Origin: Kutzneria sp. CA-103260
GTDB lineage: Bacteria; Actinomycetota; Actinomycetes; Mycobacteriales; Pseudonocardiaceae
Assembly: GCF_018263855.1 (NCBI RefSeq)
Contig: NZ_CP073318.1
Coordinates: forward strand, 3,224,001-3,288,000
Length of the DNA: 64,000 nt
Reading direction: 5' to 3'
Shown here: piece by piece, positions 15,522-28,600 of the stretch
Layout: each line of letters opens with the position of its first letter
How positions within the stretch are numbered: position 1 is the stretch's first letter
Notes under the pieces: model-generated
The model's input: the letters and a program-made list of their open reading frames with translations, nothing else
What the model was told of the DNA's origin: nothing
The model's database searches: none
Translations under genes and position numbers: made by a program

Positions 15522-18500
15522 CGGCAGTCCTCGGCAATCGCCCGCAGGGCTTCCCCGAAGTCCAGCACCACTCTCTCCACAGTGGACCGAACGTGGCGGG
15601 CTGGTTGGTACAGCCAGGAGAAGGCCAGCTTGCCGTCCTGCACGGCGCCCACCACGTCGAGCAGGTGGGCCTTGCGCTCGGCCGGATCGTGGTCGCGGCC
15701 GAAGGAGCCGTGGGTCTGCTTGAACAGGCCGCCGCCGGCCTGGCCGTCGGAGGCGTCCCACTGACCGAGGTAGTTGAAGGCGATGCCGGGCTCGACCGCC
15801 GGCACGTCGCCGCCGAGGTAGCGCAGGGCGCCGTAGCCGAAGCCGTTGTCCGGCACGGCCCGCAGCTGCTTGCGGACCGACTTGATCCGGGTCCGCCAGT
15901 CGCCGGCCTCGATCCGCAGGCCCACCGGGAAGATCGTGGTGAACCAGCCGACCGTCCGGGTCAGGTCGACATCGTCCAGCACGTCCTCGCGGCCGTGGCC
16001 CTCCAGATCGATGGTGACCTGTTCCTCCCCCGTCCACGTCGACAGGGCACTCGCCAGCGCGGTCAGCAGCACATCGTTGATCCGGGTGCGGTAGGCCGCC
16101 GGGGCCTTGCGCAGCAGGGCATCCGTGTCGGCCTCGTCCAGGACGATCGAGACGGTGTCGATGGCCGGGTCGTCGCCGTCCCGGTCGACCGGCAGCTCGG
16201 TGTTCTCCATGTCCTGCCAGTGGGAATCGTCCAGGCCGCCGTTCCGCACGTGCTCGACCAGCCGGTTGGACCACTCCTGGAACGACGTGGTCTTCGGCCC
16301 GAGGTCGATCTCCTCGCCGCGGGCGGCCTGCCGGTAGGCGGTGTCGAGGTCGTCAAGCAGGATCCGCCACGACACGCCGTCGACGATCACGTGGTGCGCG
16401 GCCAGGAACAGCCACGGTCGACCGTCCTTTGTGAACAGCACGGCCTTGAACAGCGGGCCGGTCGTCAGATCGAAGCCCGCGTGCACCTCGTTGGCGAACT
16501 CCTCACTGAACTCGTGCCGAATCAGCTGGGGAATCGGCTCCAGCGGGGCGTTGTACTGCTCGCCGTCGAACCGCATCCGCAGCGCGTCGTGCTGGCGCCA
16601 CAGCGCGTCCAACGCCCGCTGCAACGCCTCCTCGTCCACACCGTCGACCAGCTCGGCCAGCAGGGACTGGTTGAAGTGGTGCGGATTCACGGTGTGGTGC
16701 TGGAAGAACCACTGCTGGATCGGGGTGAGCGGCACCGGTCCGGTGACCAGCTGCCGGCGCTGGTCGGCGTTGGCCACGGCCGTCACCACCGGCGCCAGCT
16801 GCTCGATGGTCTGATGCAGGAAGACGTCCTTGGACACCAGGTGCAGGCCGGCCTGCCGGGCCCGGGACACCACCTGCATGCTCAGGATCGAGTCGCCGCC
16901 GAGCTCGAAGAAGTTGGCGGTGACGCCGACGTTGTCGACCCCGAGCACATCCGACCAGATCTTGGCCAGCGCCTGCTCGATGTCCGTGCGCGGCTCGACG
17001 TGCTCGCCGGTGGCGACGACCGTGACCTCGGGCAGCCGCTTCCGGTCTACCTTGCCGCTCGGGTTGAGCGGCAGGGCGGACAGCTCCTGGAACGCAGCCG
17101 GGATCATGTAGTCCGGCAGCGTCCGGGCCAGGAAGTCCCGCAGGCTGCCGGTTTCGCCCACGACGTAGGCGATCAGGCGCTGGTCACGGGTGATCACCAC
17201 CGCCTCGCGGACGTCCTCGTGCCGGCGGATGGCCGTCTCGACCTCGCCCAGCTCGACCCGGAAGCCGCGGATCTTGACCTGGTCGTCGGCGCGGCCGAGG
17301 AATTCCAGCTGGCCGTCCCGCCGGTGCCGCACCACATCCCCGGTGCGGTACACGCGGGCCCCGGGCTCGAACGGGTTGGCCACGAACCGGGATGCCGTGA
17401 GCCCGGGCCGGTCGAGGTAGCCGCGGGCCAGGCCGACGCCGGCGACGTAGAGCTCGCCGGCCACACCGACCGGAACCGGCCGCAGCTCGTCGTCGAGCAC
17501 GTAGACCTTGGTGTTGCGGATCGGCCGCCCGATCGGCGGAATACCGCCTGGGGACAACACATCGCTCCAGGTCGCGACCACTGTGGATTCGGTCGGTCCG
17601 TAGGCGTTGATCATGCGCCGGCCCGGGGCCCAGCGCTCGACCAGCTCGGCCGGGCAGGCGTCGGCACCGACGATCAGCGTGCCGAACTCGGGCAGGTCGA
17701 CGTCCGGGAGCGTGCCGAGCGCGGCCGGCGGGATCAGCGCGTGGGTGATGCGCTGGTCCTTCAACACTTCCGCGAGCTGGTCACCCAGCAGCGGCCCGGG
17801 CGGCGGGACGACGAGCGCCGCGCCGGCCGGCAACGCCATGCACAGTTCCAGGATCGAGGCGTCGAAGCTGGGCGAGGAGAACGCCAGCACCCGGTCGCCC
17901 GGCCGGACCTGGAAGTGCGCCGCCTCGGCCAACGCGAAGCTCGCCAGGCCGGCATGGGTGACGACAACGCCCTTGGGGCGACCGGTCGAGCCGGAGGTGT
18001 AGATCAGGTAGGCAGGATGATCCATCCGGTTCACCCGCTCCGGGTTCACGTCCTCGCTGCCCGTCATCTCGTCCAGTAGCAGCACCGGAACATCGGTGAC
18101 CGGGGCCAGATCCCGTTGCGTGACCACGAGATGCGGCTTGGCGTCGATGATCATGTAGTTGATGCGCTCGACCGGGTAGGTGGGGTCGACGGGCAGGAAG
18201 GCCCCGCCGGACTTGGCCACTGCCAGCTGCGCGATAACCGTCTCCACCGACCTCGGCAGGGCCAGGGCGACGATCTTCTCCGGCCCGACGCCACGGTCGG
18301 TCAACACCCGGGCCAGGGCATTGGCCCGGCCGTTCAGCTCGGCGTAGGTGAGCTCGTTGACCGCCAAGGCGTCCGGTGTCCGGAGCACCTGCTCCTCCAC
18401 CAGTTCCGCGAGGGTTCGCGGCTTGGTGGCGACGGCCGAGTTGTTCCAGGCCGCCAGCTGCCGGCGCTCGGCGTCGGTGAGCAGCGGCAGGTCGGCGATC

Positions 18501-19681
18501 ACGGACTCCGGCGCTTCGGCGATGCCGACGAGCAGGACACCCAGGTGCTCGGTGAGCCGGCCGATGGTGTCGGCCTCGAACAGGTCGGCGTTGTAGGTGA
18601 CCGCGACCAGCAGCTCTCCGTCCTGCTCCTGGAACTCGATGGTCACGTCGAAGTTGGCCGTGGTCAGCGGCAGGGCGACGTCCTCGACCTCGATGCCCGG
18701 CAGCTGCGGTGTCGCCTGTGGGGCGTTCTGCAGCACCACCATCACCTGGAACAACGGCGTGCGGCTGGGATCCCGCTGCGGCTGCACGGCGTCGACGACC
18801 CGCTCGAACGGAACATCCTGGTGGGCGAAGGCATCCTGGACGTTCTGCTTGACGGTGTCGAGATAGCTCCCAAAGGTTCCGTCCACTGTGGACCGGAGGA
18901 CCAGGGTGTTGACGAAGAAGCCGACGACCCGGTCCAGCTCGGCCCGGTCGCGGCCGTTGGTGACGGTGCCGATGGCCACGTCTCGCTGACCGGTCCAGCG
19001 GGACAGCAGGATGTTGCTCGCCGTGGCCAGCGTGGTGAACAGCGTCGTCTCGTGTCGGCGGCTGATCTCCCGCAGCCGATCAGCCACCCGTTGCGGCACC
19101 ACGGCTTCGTGCACGGCCCCGGTCGTGGTCCGGACCGCCGGGCGCGGCCGGTCCGTCGGCAGGTCGGCCGCCGGCAGCTCGGCCAGGGTGCCGGTCCAGT
19201 AGGCCAGCTGGCCGTCCAGGTCGCGGTTTCGCTGCCAGGCGGCGAAGTCCGCGTACTGGATCTTCGGCTCGGGCCGGGTCTCGCCGCGGTAGGCGGCCAT
19301 CACCTCGTCCAGGACGAGGCCGTTGGACCAGCCGTCCGTGACGATGTGGTGGATGGCCAGCGTCAGCACGTGCTCGTCGTCGGCGACCTGCTCCAGGCTG
19401 GGGCGGAGCAGCGGGCCCCGGCGCAGGTCGAACCGGCCGGTCTGGCCGAGTTCCACCGGGTGCGGCGGGTGGACGATCTGCACGCCGTCGTCGAAGGTCG
19501 TGCGCAGCGCCTCGTGCCGGGCGACGACCTCGGTGAACGCGTCGGCCAGCCGGTCGGCGTCCAGCGGGCCGCGCAGGCGGATCGCCAGCGCGGTCACGTA
19601 GTCCTCGCCGCCGGGATGGAAGCCGTCGAGGAACCACAGCCGCTGCTGGTTGTACGACTGCGGCAGCGGCAGATCCCTTGG
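15518..19681 (-). other. NRPS module 10 (terminal): C(L)-A-T-E, D residue, no release domain
   Basis: This covers residues about 4733-6119. The LCL domain begins '[16 protein letters not shown]' (HHIVTDG). The A domain is 'FDASILELC', 'ALIPPAAL', 'LIVGADAC', '[12 protein letters not shown]', code D-A-L-L-I-G-A-V-V-K, which I cannot assign; modules 1 and 5 share it almost exactly. Carrier serine is 5663. The final E domain ([10 protein letters not shown]) leaves a D-configured C-terminal residue on the carrier, the substrate form preferred by PBP-type cyclases. Confidence 0.85.
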
Positions 19682-22600
19682 CGCGACCGGGATCTCGGTC
19701 TCGACGGTGCCGAACGTGGTGACCAGCTCGGCGACGGTCGGGTGGGTGAACAGGGCGCGCGGCGAGATCGACACGCCGCAGTCGGCCAGCAGCCGGGAGA
19801 CCAGCCGGACGCTGAGGATGGAGTCGCCGCCGAGCTCGAAGAAGTTGTCGTCGACACCGACCTTCGGCACGTTCAGCAGGTCCGCCCAGATGCCGGCGAC
19901 GGCGGCTTCCAGGTCGGTGCGCGGCGCGACGAAGTCCTTGCCGGCGGCGGTCGGTTCGGGCAGGGCCCGCCGGTCCACCTTTCCGTTGCGGCTCAACGGC
20001 AGTTCGTCCAGCGTGACCACCGTCGAGGGCACCATGTACTCGGGCAGCACCGTTCGCAGCGCAGCCAGGTCGGCCGTGCCGACGACGTAAGCGATCAGGC
20101 GCTTGTCGCGGACGATCACCACCGCCTGATTGACGCCCGGCTGGGCGGTCAGGGCCGTCTCGATCTCACCGAGCTCGATGCGGAAACCGCGCAGCTTGAC
20201 CTGATCGTCAGCGCGGCCGATGAATTCGAGCTCGCCGTTCACCCGCCGCACGATGTCGCCGGTGCGGTACATCCGCGCCCCGGGCTCGAAGGGATCGGCG
20301 ACGAAGCGATCGGCCGTCAGGCCGGGCTGGTCGAGGTAGCCGCGGGCCAGGCCGGCCCCGGCGATGCACAGCTCGCCCGGCGCGCCGTTCGGGACCGGCC
20401 GGAGCCGGTCGTCGAGGACGTAGGTGCGGACGTTGTCGAACGGGCGGCCGATCGGCACCGAGTCGGGGACGTCGCCGGTCATGGGGTGCGCGGTGGCGAA
20501 GGTCGTCGTCTCGGTCGGGCCGTAGACGTCGACCACTGTGATGCCCGGGCAGGCGTCGAGCACACGCCGGAAACCGTTGGCCGGCACCACTTCGCCGCCG
20601 GTCCACACCTCGGCGACCCCGTTCAGGCTGTCCGGGGCCTCCTGAGAGATCACCCGGAACAGGCCGGCGGTCATGAACAGCGCGGTGATCCCGTTCTCGG
20701 TGACCACCCGCCGCAGGTCCTCGACCGTGAGGTCCGGGTTGCCGGTCAGCACGACCTCGCCGCCGCTCAGCAGCGGCACCCACAGCTCGTAGGTCGAGGC
20801 GTCGAACGCCAGCGGCGAGTGCGCCAGCACCCGGCGGTGCCGCCGCGCGAACCGGCTGTCGTAGGCCAGTGCGATCACGTCCCGGTGCCGCACCGCCACG
20901 CCCTTCGGCGTGCCGGTCGAGCCGGACGTGTACATGACGTAGGCCAGGTTGTCCGGGTGCACCTCGACGTTTGGCGCAGTCGCCGCGGTCTCGTGGGTGA
21001 TCATGTCCGGGCCGAGCACGATGGCGTCGCCGGCGATCACCTTGCGCCGCTCCGCCGGCGCCCGGACGTCCAGCGGCACATAGGCCGCCCCCGCCTTGAG
21101 CACCGCCAGCTCGGCGATCACGTGCTCCACCGACGGCTCCAGCAGCAGCGCCACCCGCCGCTCCGGCCCAGCCCCCATGGCTCGGAGCCGCTGCGCCAGG
21201 TGATTGGCCCGCTGGTCGAGCTCGGCGTACGTCAGCGTGACATCGCCGCAGGTCACCGCCGTCACCGACGGCGTCCGCCGCACCTGCTCAGCAAAGAGAG
21301 CCGCAATCGAAGCCTCCGGAACGGCCGTCCGCTCCCCAGCCGCCTCCGCGACTACTCGCCTGCGCTCGCCCTCCCCCAGCCACGGCAGAACCGATACGGG
21401 GGCGCCCATTCCACCGGTCATCGCATCGATCAACAACCCGACGCGTTCCAGCAGTTCAGCGGCCGTCTTCGCGTCGAACAGCGCCGAATCGTAGCCAAGA
21501 TCCAGAGTCAGCTCGTCGTCCATCGCGGCCCGCAGGCACAGCGGGAAGTTCGTGACATCCCCGGACGCCACCGCCAGCACCCGCGGCCCGCCGGACACCG
21601 CCGGCTCGCTGATCGGGTAGTTCTCGAACACCACCATGCTGTCGAACCGGCTGCCGACCTGAACGAACCCGTGGTCCCGGGCCTCGCTCTGCTCGTCCTG
21701 CAACCGCCGCAGCCACTCCCGCACCATGCCGCCGTCGACGTCGACCCGCGTCGGCACCGTGTTGATGAACAGGCCGATCATCGACTCCACCCCCGGCAGC
21801 TCGGCCGGCCGCCCGGACACGGTGGTGCCGAACAGCACCGTCCGCTCCCCCGAGTACAAGGAGAGCAGCAGGCCCCACGCAGCCTGGATCATCGTGTTAA
21901 CGGTGACCCCGTTACGTCGGGCCACGTCCGCGAGGCCCGTCACCGTGATCCGGGTCGACGCGCTCGACCGGGACCGGTGCGCCTCGGTCGGCGGCCGGTC
22001 ATACGGCAGCGCCGTCCGCGCCACGCCGTCCAGCACGCCCCGCCAGTACTCGTCGGCTGCCGCGTGATCCTGTTCGGCCAGCCACTCCAGGTAGTCGCGG
22101 AACGGCCGGCGAGCAACGGTCGGCTTGCGGCCGCAGTACTCCTCGCAGGCCTCGGTGAACACCTGGGCCAGGCTCCAGCCGTCCATCAGCACGTGGTGCG
22201 AGGTCCAGGCCAGCTCGATCTCGTCGCCGTCCCGGGTGACGTCGATCCGGGTCAGCGGCGACCGGTCGAGGCTGATCGGCTGGTCGTAGTCGAGCTTCGC
22301 CGTCCGGTCCACCACCTGTACCGGCTCGTTCACGCCGGTCCACACCAGTCGGGTGCGCAGGGCCGGCGTCCGGTCGACAACCCGTTGCCACGCCTGGCGG
22401 AACCGCTCCACGTCGTCGATGCCGGCCATCCGGATCCGGAGCGTGTCCACATACAGGTCCGGGTCGACCAGGCTGTGGAACAGCAGGCCCTTCTGCAACG
22501 GCGTCAGGGGGTAGATGTCCGCCACCACGCGCCCGTCGCCGACAATGGTGTCCACTTCGGACTGACTGAGCCGGGCCAGCGGGAAGTCCGACGGCGTGCG

Positions 22601-25600
22601 GCCGCCGTGACCCGCGCAGTGGGCGACGATCTCCCGCAGCCCGGTCATCATCGCCTCGGCCAGCAGTCGCACGGTCCGCTCGTCGTGAACCTCCGGCGCG
22701 TACGTCCAGCCCAGTTCGAGCCGGCCGTCCTGCACGATGCCGATCACGTCGATCAGATACGTGCGGGTGCCCTCCTGGTCGCCACCGGCGATCGACCGGT
22801 AGAAGCCGCTGGCGCTGTCCGTCCACTGGCCGTGGTAGTTGAAGCTGATCCCCGGCTTGATCTCCGGCGCCGTGCCGCGCAGGTGCCGCAGCGCGCCGTA
22901 ACCGAGGCCCTTCGACGGCACCGCGCGCAGCTGCTCCTTCACGGACTTCAGCGTCGCGCCCCAGTCCCCCGCCGGCAGGTCCAGCCCCACCGGGTATTCC
23001 GCGGTGAACCAGCCGATCGTGCGGGACAGGTCGACACCGTCCACAATGTCCTCACGGCCGTGACCTTCCAGACCGATCAGCACCCGACTCCGGCCCGTCC
23101 ACTCCGCCAACGCATGCCCGAGCGCACTCAGCAGCACGTCATTGGGTTGCGTCCGATACGCGTCCGACACCTTACGCAGCAAGGCATCCGTGGTTTCGGC
23201 GTCCAGCTGAACGGTGATCGTCTCACTGGTGGTCGGCGTCCCGTCACGGTCCACCGGCAGGCCGCCGTCAACCTCCGCCGCACCCTCCCAGTACGGCAGG
23301 TCCGCCGAGAAGTCGCGCTTGTCGATCCGCCGCGCCCAGTCCACATAGGACGTCGTCTTGGCCGGCAGCGGTCGGCCCTGGTAAGCCGCCTCGATGTCGT
23401 CCAGCAGCACCCGCCACGACACGCCGTCGACGACCAGGTGGTTGATCGTCAGCGCGAGGTTCGGCGTGTCGAAGCTCCACTGCACATGGTCGCCCTCCGC
23501 CCCCACCTCCTGTCGCCAACCACTGTCGCCCTTGGTGAACTTGGTCCGCAGCGCGTCGTGGTGGGCGATCACCGTGTCCAGGGCCGTGCGCAGCCGGTCC
23601 ACGTCGATGTCCGGCCCCAGCTCCGCCACCAGCGACATGGTGAACGTGTCGATGCCGCTGTCCAGGAACCAGGCCTGAATCGGCGTCACCGGCGCACTTC
23701 CACTCGCGTCCGTGACGATCCGCGTCTCTTCGCGCACCACCCGGGCCAGCTCCGCCACCGTCTGGTGCCGGAACACGTCCTTCGACACCAGCGACAGCCC
23801 CGCCGCCCGGGCCCGCGACACCACCTGGATGCTCAGGATCGAATCGCCGCCCAGTGCGAAGAAGTTGTCGGTCACGCCGACCCGCTCGACCCCCAGCGCC
23901 TCGGCCCAGATGCCAGCCAGCACGCGCTCGTTCTCGGTCCGCGGTCCCACCCACTCCTGGGCCTCGACCACCGGCTCCGGCAGGGCCTTGCGGTCGACCT
24001 TGCCCGTGGTGGTCAGCGGCAGGCTTTCCATCCGGACGAACACCGTCGGCACCATGTAGTCCGGCAGCGACTCGCGGAGCTGGTCGCGCAGATCGTCAGT
24101 CTCGCTGACGATGTATCCGACGAGCCGACCGTCCTTCACCGCGACCGCGGCCTGGCTGACTTCCGGCAACCTCAGCAGGGCCGCCTCGATCTCGCCGGGC
24201 TCGATACGGAAACCGCGAACCTTGACCTGCTCGTCGATGCGGCCCAGGTATTCCAGCGAACCCTCCGCCGTCCACTGGACGCGGTCGCCTGTGGCGTATA
24301 GACGGCCGGGGCCGAAGGGGTTGGCGATGAAACTGGCGGCGGTGAGCCCGGGGCGGTTGAGGTAGCCGCGGGCGAGCTGGACGCCGGCGATGTGCAGCTG
24401 GCCGGCGACACCGACGGGCACGGGCCGAAGAAAGCCATCGAGGACATAGGCGCGCAGGTTGCTCAGCGGCCGGCCGATGACGGGACGGTCGCCGGTGATC
24501 GGCGCGAGGGTGGCATCAACGGTGCACTCGGTCGGCCCGTACAGGTTGAACGCCCGGGTGCCGGGGAGTTGTTGCAGGTCATGCCACAACTGCCGGTCGA
24601 TGGCCTCGGCGCCGAGCACCACCACAGGCGGCATGGGGCGGCCCGTGGCGAGCAGGTGCCGGATGAACGACGGCGTGGAGTTGATCAGGTCGACGTCGTG
24701 GTCCAGCACGGTTTCCGGCTCCACGACGTGCAGCTCGTGGCCGGCGGCCATCAGCAGCAGGCCCTCCCACGCGGCGTCGAAGGAGAACGAGGCGGTCAGC
24801 GCGACCTTGAGCCAGCGCCCGTCGGCGAAGTCGTCGCCGTGGTCATGGTGCAGGTTGGCCAGGGCGCGGTGGCTGATCACCACGCCCTTCGGCCGGCCGG
24901 TGGAGCCGGAGGTGTAGATCACGTACGCCGCGCTGTCGAGATGCGGCTTGGCCAGCGGCCTCGGCTCGGCGTCCGTGTCGGCGGAGGTCAACACGAACAC
25001 CGGCCGGGCATCGGCCTTGATGAACTCGGCCCGCTCCGCCGGCAGCTCCGGGTCGAGATACAGGACCGCGGCGCCGGCCTTGTGCACGGCCAGGATCGCG
25101 ATCACGGCATCGGCCGAGCGCGGCATCGAGACCGCCACGAACATGTCCGCGCCGGCACCGCGGTCGACCAGGCTCGTGGCCAGTCGGGATGAGCGGTCGT
25201 CGACCTCGGCGAAGGTCAGCCGCAGTCCATTGTGGACCAGCGCGACGGCGTCGGGCGTGGCTTCGGCCTGAGCGGTGAAGACCTCCGGGAAGGTCACGCC
25301 CGGGACCTCGCGGTCGGTGCCGCTCCACTCGACCAGTTCGGCGATCTCGGCCGAGGTGAGGATCGGCAGCTCGGCCAGCGGCCGGTCCGGGTTCTCGGCC
25401 ACGGCGGCGATCAGCGTCCGGAGGTTGCCGACCAGCCGGGTGATCGTGATCTCGTCGAACAGGTCGGTGTTGTAGTTGACCAGGCCGCGCAGGCGGGGGC
25501 CGTCCGGCGCGAACTCGAACGTGAGGTCGAAGCTGGCGGTGGTCATCGGGAGCGGCAACTCCTCGGCGACCAAACCGTTGAACGTCGGCAGCTTGGCCCC

Positions 25601-28600
25601 ACTGTTCTGCAGCGTCACCATCGCCTGGAACAGCGGCGACCGGCTGGTGTCACGCTCCGGCTGCACCTCGTCGACCACCCGCTCGAACGGCACGTCCTGG
25701 TGCGCGAACGCCTCCAGCACGGTATCCCGCACAGAGGCCGCGAACCCCCGGAACGTGCGGCGACCGTCCACTTGGGACCGCAGCACGACCGTGTTGACGA
25801 ACATGCCGACCACCCGTTCCAGCTGCGGGTTCTCCCGGCCGGACGTCACGGTGCCGACGGCGATGTCGTCCTGCCCGGTCCACCGGGCCAGCAATGCCTG
25901 GCAGGCGGCGACGAGCATCATGAACACCGTGCCGTCAGCGACCCGGACGGTTGGCAACTCGAACTCGACCGCGGCGCCGTTGTGGGACTGGGTCGCCGGG
26001 CGCGGGCGATCGGTCGGCAGCTCCAACGCCGGCATGCCGCGCAGCTGCTCCCGCCAGTACGCCAACTGGCCGTCCAGGTTCTGCCCGCGCTGCCAGGCCG
26101 CGAAGTCCGCGTACTGGAGGCCGGGCGCCGGCAGATCATCCCCGTTGTACAGGGCTGAGAGCTCGTCGACGAGCACGCCGATCGACCAGCCGTCGGTGAT
26201 GATGTGGTGCATCGACAGCACCAACTCGTGCTCGCGCGGCGACAGCGCGGTGCGCCGGATCCGCAGCAGCGGCCCGTTGAGCAGGTCGAACGGACCCACG
26301 GCGTCGTCGAACTCGGCCTCTCGCGGCGGGTGCACGACCAGACTCGGCCGGTCGTCGACAGTGGTGCGCAACGACTCGTGCCGGGCGATCAAGGTGGTCA
26401 ACGCGGTCCGCAGCCTCGGCTCGTCCAGGTCGCCGAACAGCTTCACCGCGAACACGGTGGTGTATTCGGTGCTGGCCGGGTCGAACTGGTGCAGGAACCA
26501 CAGCCGTTGCTGGGCATGGGAAAGCGGCAGCTCACCGTCGCGCGGCACGACGGGAATCACCTGGCCCGCCTGCTCTGCCGGCAACGCCGCTGCCAACGCG
26601 GCGACCGTGGGGGCGGTGAACAGCACCCGCGGCGACACCTCCACCCCGAATTCCGCGCGCAGCCGGGAGGCGATCCGGATGCTGAGGATGGAGTCGCCGC
26701 CGAGCTCGAAGTAGTTGTCCGCCAACCCGATCCGCTCGACACCGAGCGTGTCGGCCCAGATCGCGGCGATCTTGCGCTGGGCCGGGGTGGCCGGCTCGAC
26801 GTAGCCGCGGCTGACGACCTCCGGCGCGGGCAGGGCCCGGCGGTCCAGCTTGCCGTTGCGGGTCAGGGGGATCTCGTCGATCCGCACGAATGCCGCCGGG
26901 ATCATGTGCTCCGGCAACGTCTTGGCCAGGTGATCACGCAGGCCTTCGGTCTCCCCGACCACGTAGGCCACCAGCCGCTGGTGCCCGGGCGTGTCCTCAC
27001 GGGGAATCACCGCGGTCGCCGTCACCTGCGGCGAGGCCAGCAGCGCGGACTCGATCTCGCCGAGCTCGATGCGGAAACCCCGGATCTTGACCTGCTGATC
27101 GGCGCGGCCGAAGTACTCCAACTCGCCGTCCACCCGCCACCGGGCCAGGTCGCCGGTGCGGTACATGCGGGTGCCCGGGACGAACGGGTTCGCGATGAAC
27201 CGGGACGCGGTCAGGCCGGGCCGGTTCAGGTAGCCCCGGGCCAGGCCGGACCCGGCCACGTACATCTCGCCCACGACGCCCGGCGGGACCGGGCTGAGGT
27301 CCGAATCCAGCACGTAGACACGGAGATCGGGCAGGCCGACGCCGATGGTGTTGCCAGACGACCGGTCGAGCTCGCGGTGGGTGACGTGCACCGTGGTCTC
27401 GGTGATGCCATACATGTTGACCAGCTCGACCCGGTCCCACCACGCGTCCAGCCGCCGCGCGTCCAGCGCCTCGCCGCCGAACACCACGTACCGCAGCGAC
27501 AGCCCGTCGACCGGTTCCAGCTGGTAGAAGGCCGACGGGGTCTGGTTCAGGACGGTGACCCGCTCCTCGACCAGCAGCCGCAGGAAGTCGCGCGGCGACC
27601 GGGAAATCGCATGCGGGACCACGACCAGCCGGCCGCCGTGCAGCAGCGGGCCCCACAGCTCCCACACCGAGAAGTCGAAGGCGTAGGAGTGGAACAGGGT
27701 CCAGACGTCCTCAGGGCCGAAGGAGAAGAGGTCCCTGGTCGAGGCGAACAGCCGCGTCACGTTGGCGTGCGTGACGACAACGCCCTTGGGCACGCCGGTG
27801 GAGCCGGAGGTGTAGATCAGGTACGCCGGGCTCTCCGGCAACGTCGTCGACATTGGGTCGGTGTCCGGCTCACCATCCGCCTCGACCGAGGTCAGCATCA
27901 GCAGGGCGTTGCTGTCCGCCATCATGCGGTCGATGCGATCCTGCGGGTAACCCGGGTCGATCGGCAGGTAGGCGGCGCCGGCCTTCAGCACCGCGAGCAC
28001 GGCGATGACCAGCTCGGCGGTTCGCGGCAGGCACAGGGCGACGAAGCTCTCCGGGCCGGCACCGGCGGCGATCAGCCGGTGCGCCAGGCGGTTGGCCCGC
28101 GCGTTCAGCTCCGCATAGGACAGACTCGTCCCCTCGAACGTGACGGCGACGGCGTTCGGCGCGGCCTGCACCTGGGCGGCGAACAGCTCGGTGATCGTCG
28201 GGGCCGGCAGGCCCACGGCGCTCCCCTGCCAGTCGGTCAGCACGGTGTGCCGCTCGACCTCGGACATCCACGGCAGGTTCCGCAGCTGATCGTCAGCGAA
28301 GCTGACGATCAGCGCCTCCAACCGGGCGGCCATCGCGTGGGCGGTGGCGACGTCGAACAGCGCCGGGTCGGTGGCCAGTTCGAAGGTCAGCCGGCGATCG
28401 AGGTAGGCCCGCAGCACCACCGGGAAGTTGGTGCTGTCGGTGGCATCCACATGCTGCACGGCGACGCCGGCCCGCTCGTCGAACGGGTAGTTCTCGAACG
28501 CCACCATGCTGTCGAACAAGCTCTGACCGGCCGGAACGTCGCTGTAGCCGCGCAGCCGGTGCAGGGCGACGAAGTCGAAGCGACGAGTCTCGGCCTGCCG

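Noticed and set aside
18116..24301. 2061-codon open frame on the plus strand opposite NRPS-B
   Set aside because: It lies wholly antisense to NRPS modules with all core motifs, has shadow composition (Arg/Pro/Gly/Val-rich, no domains), and arises from the lack of stops in GC-rich DNA.
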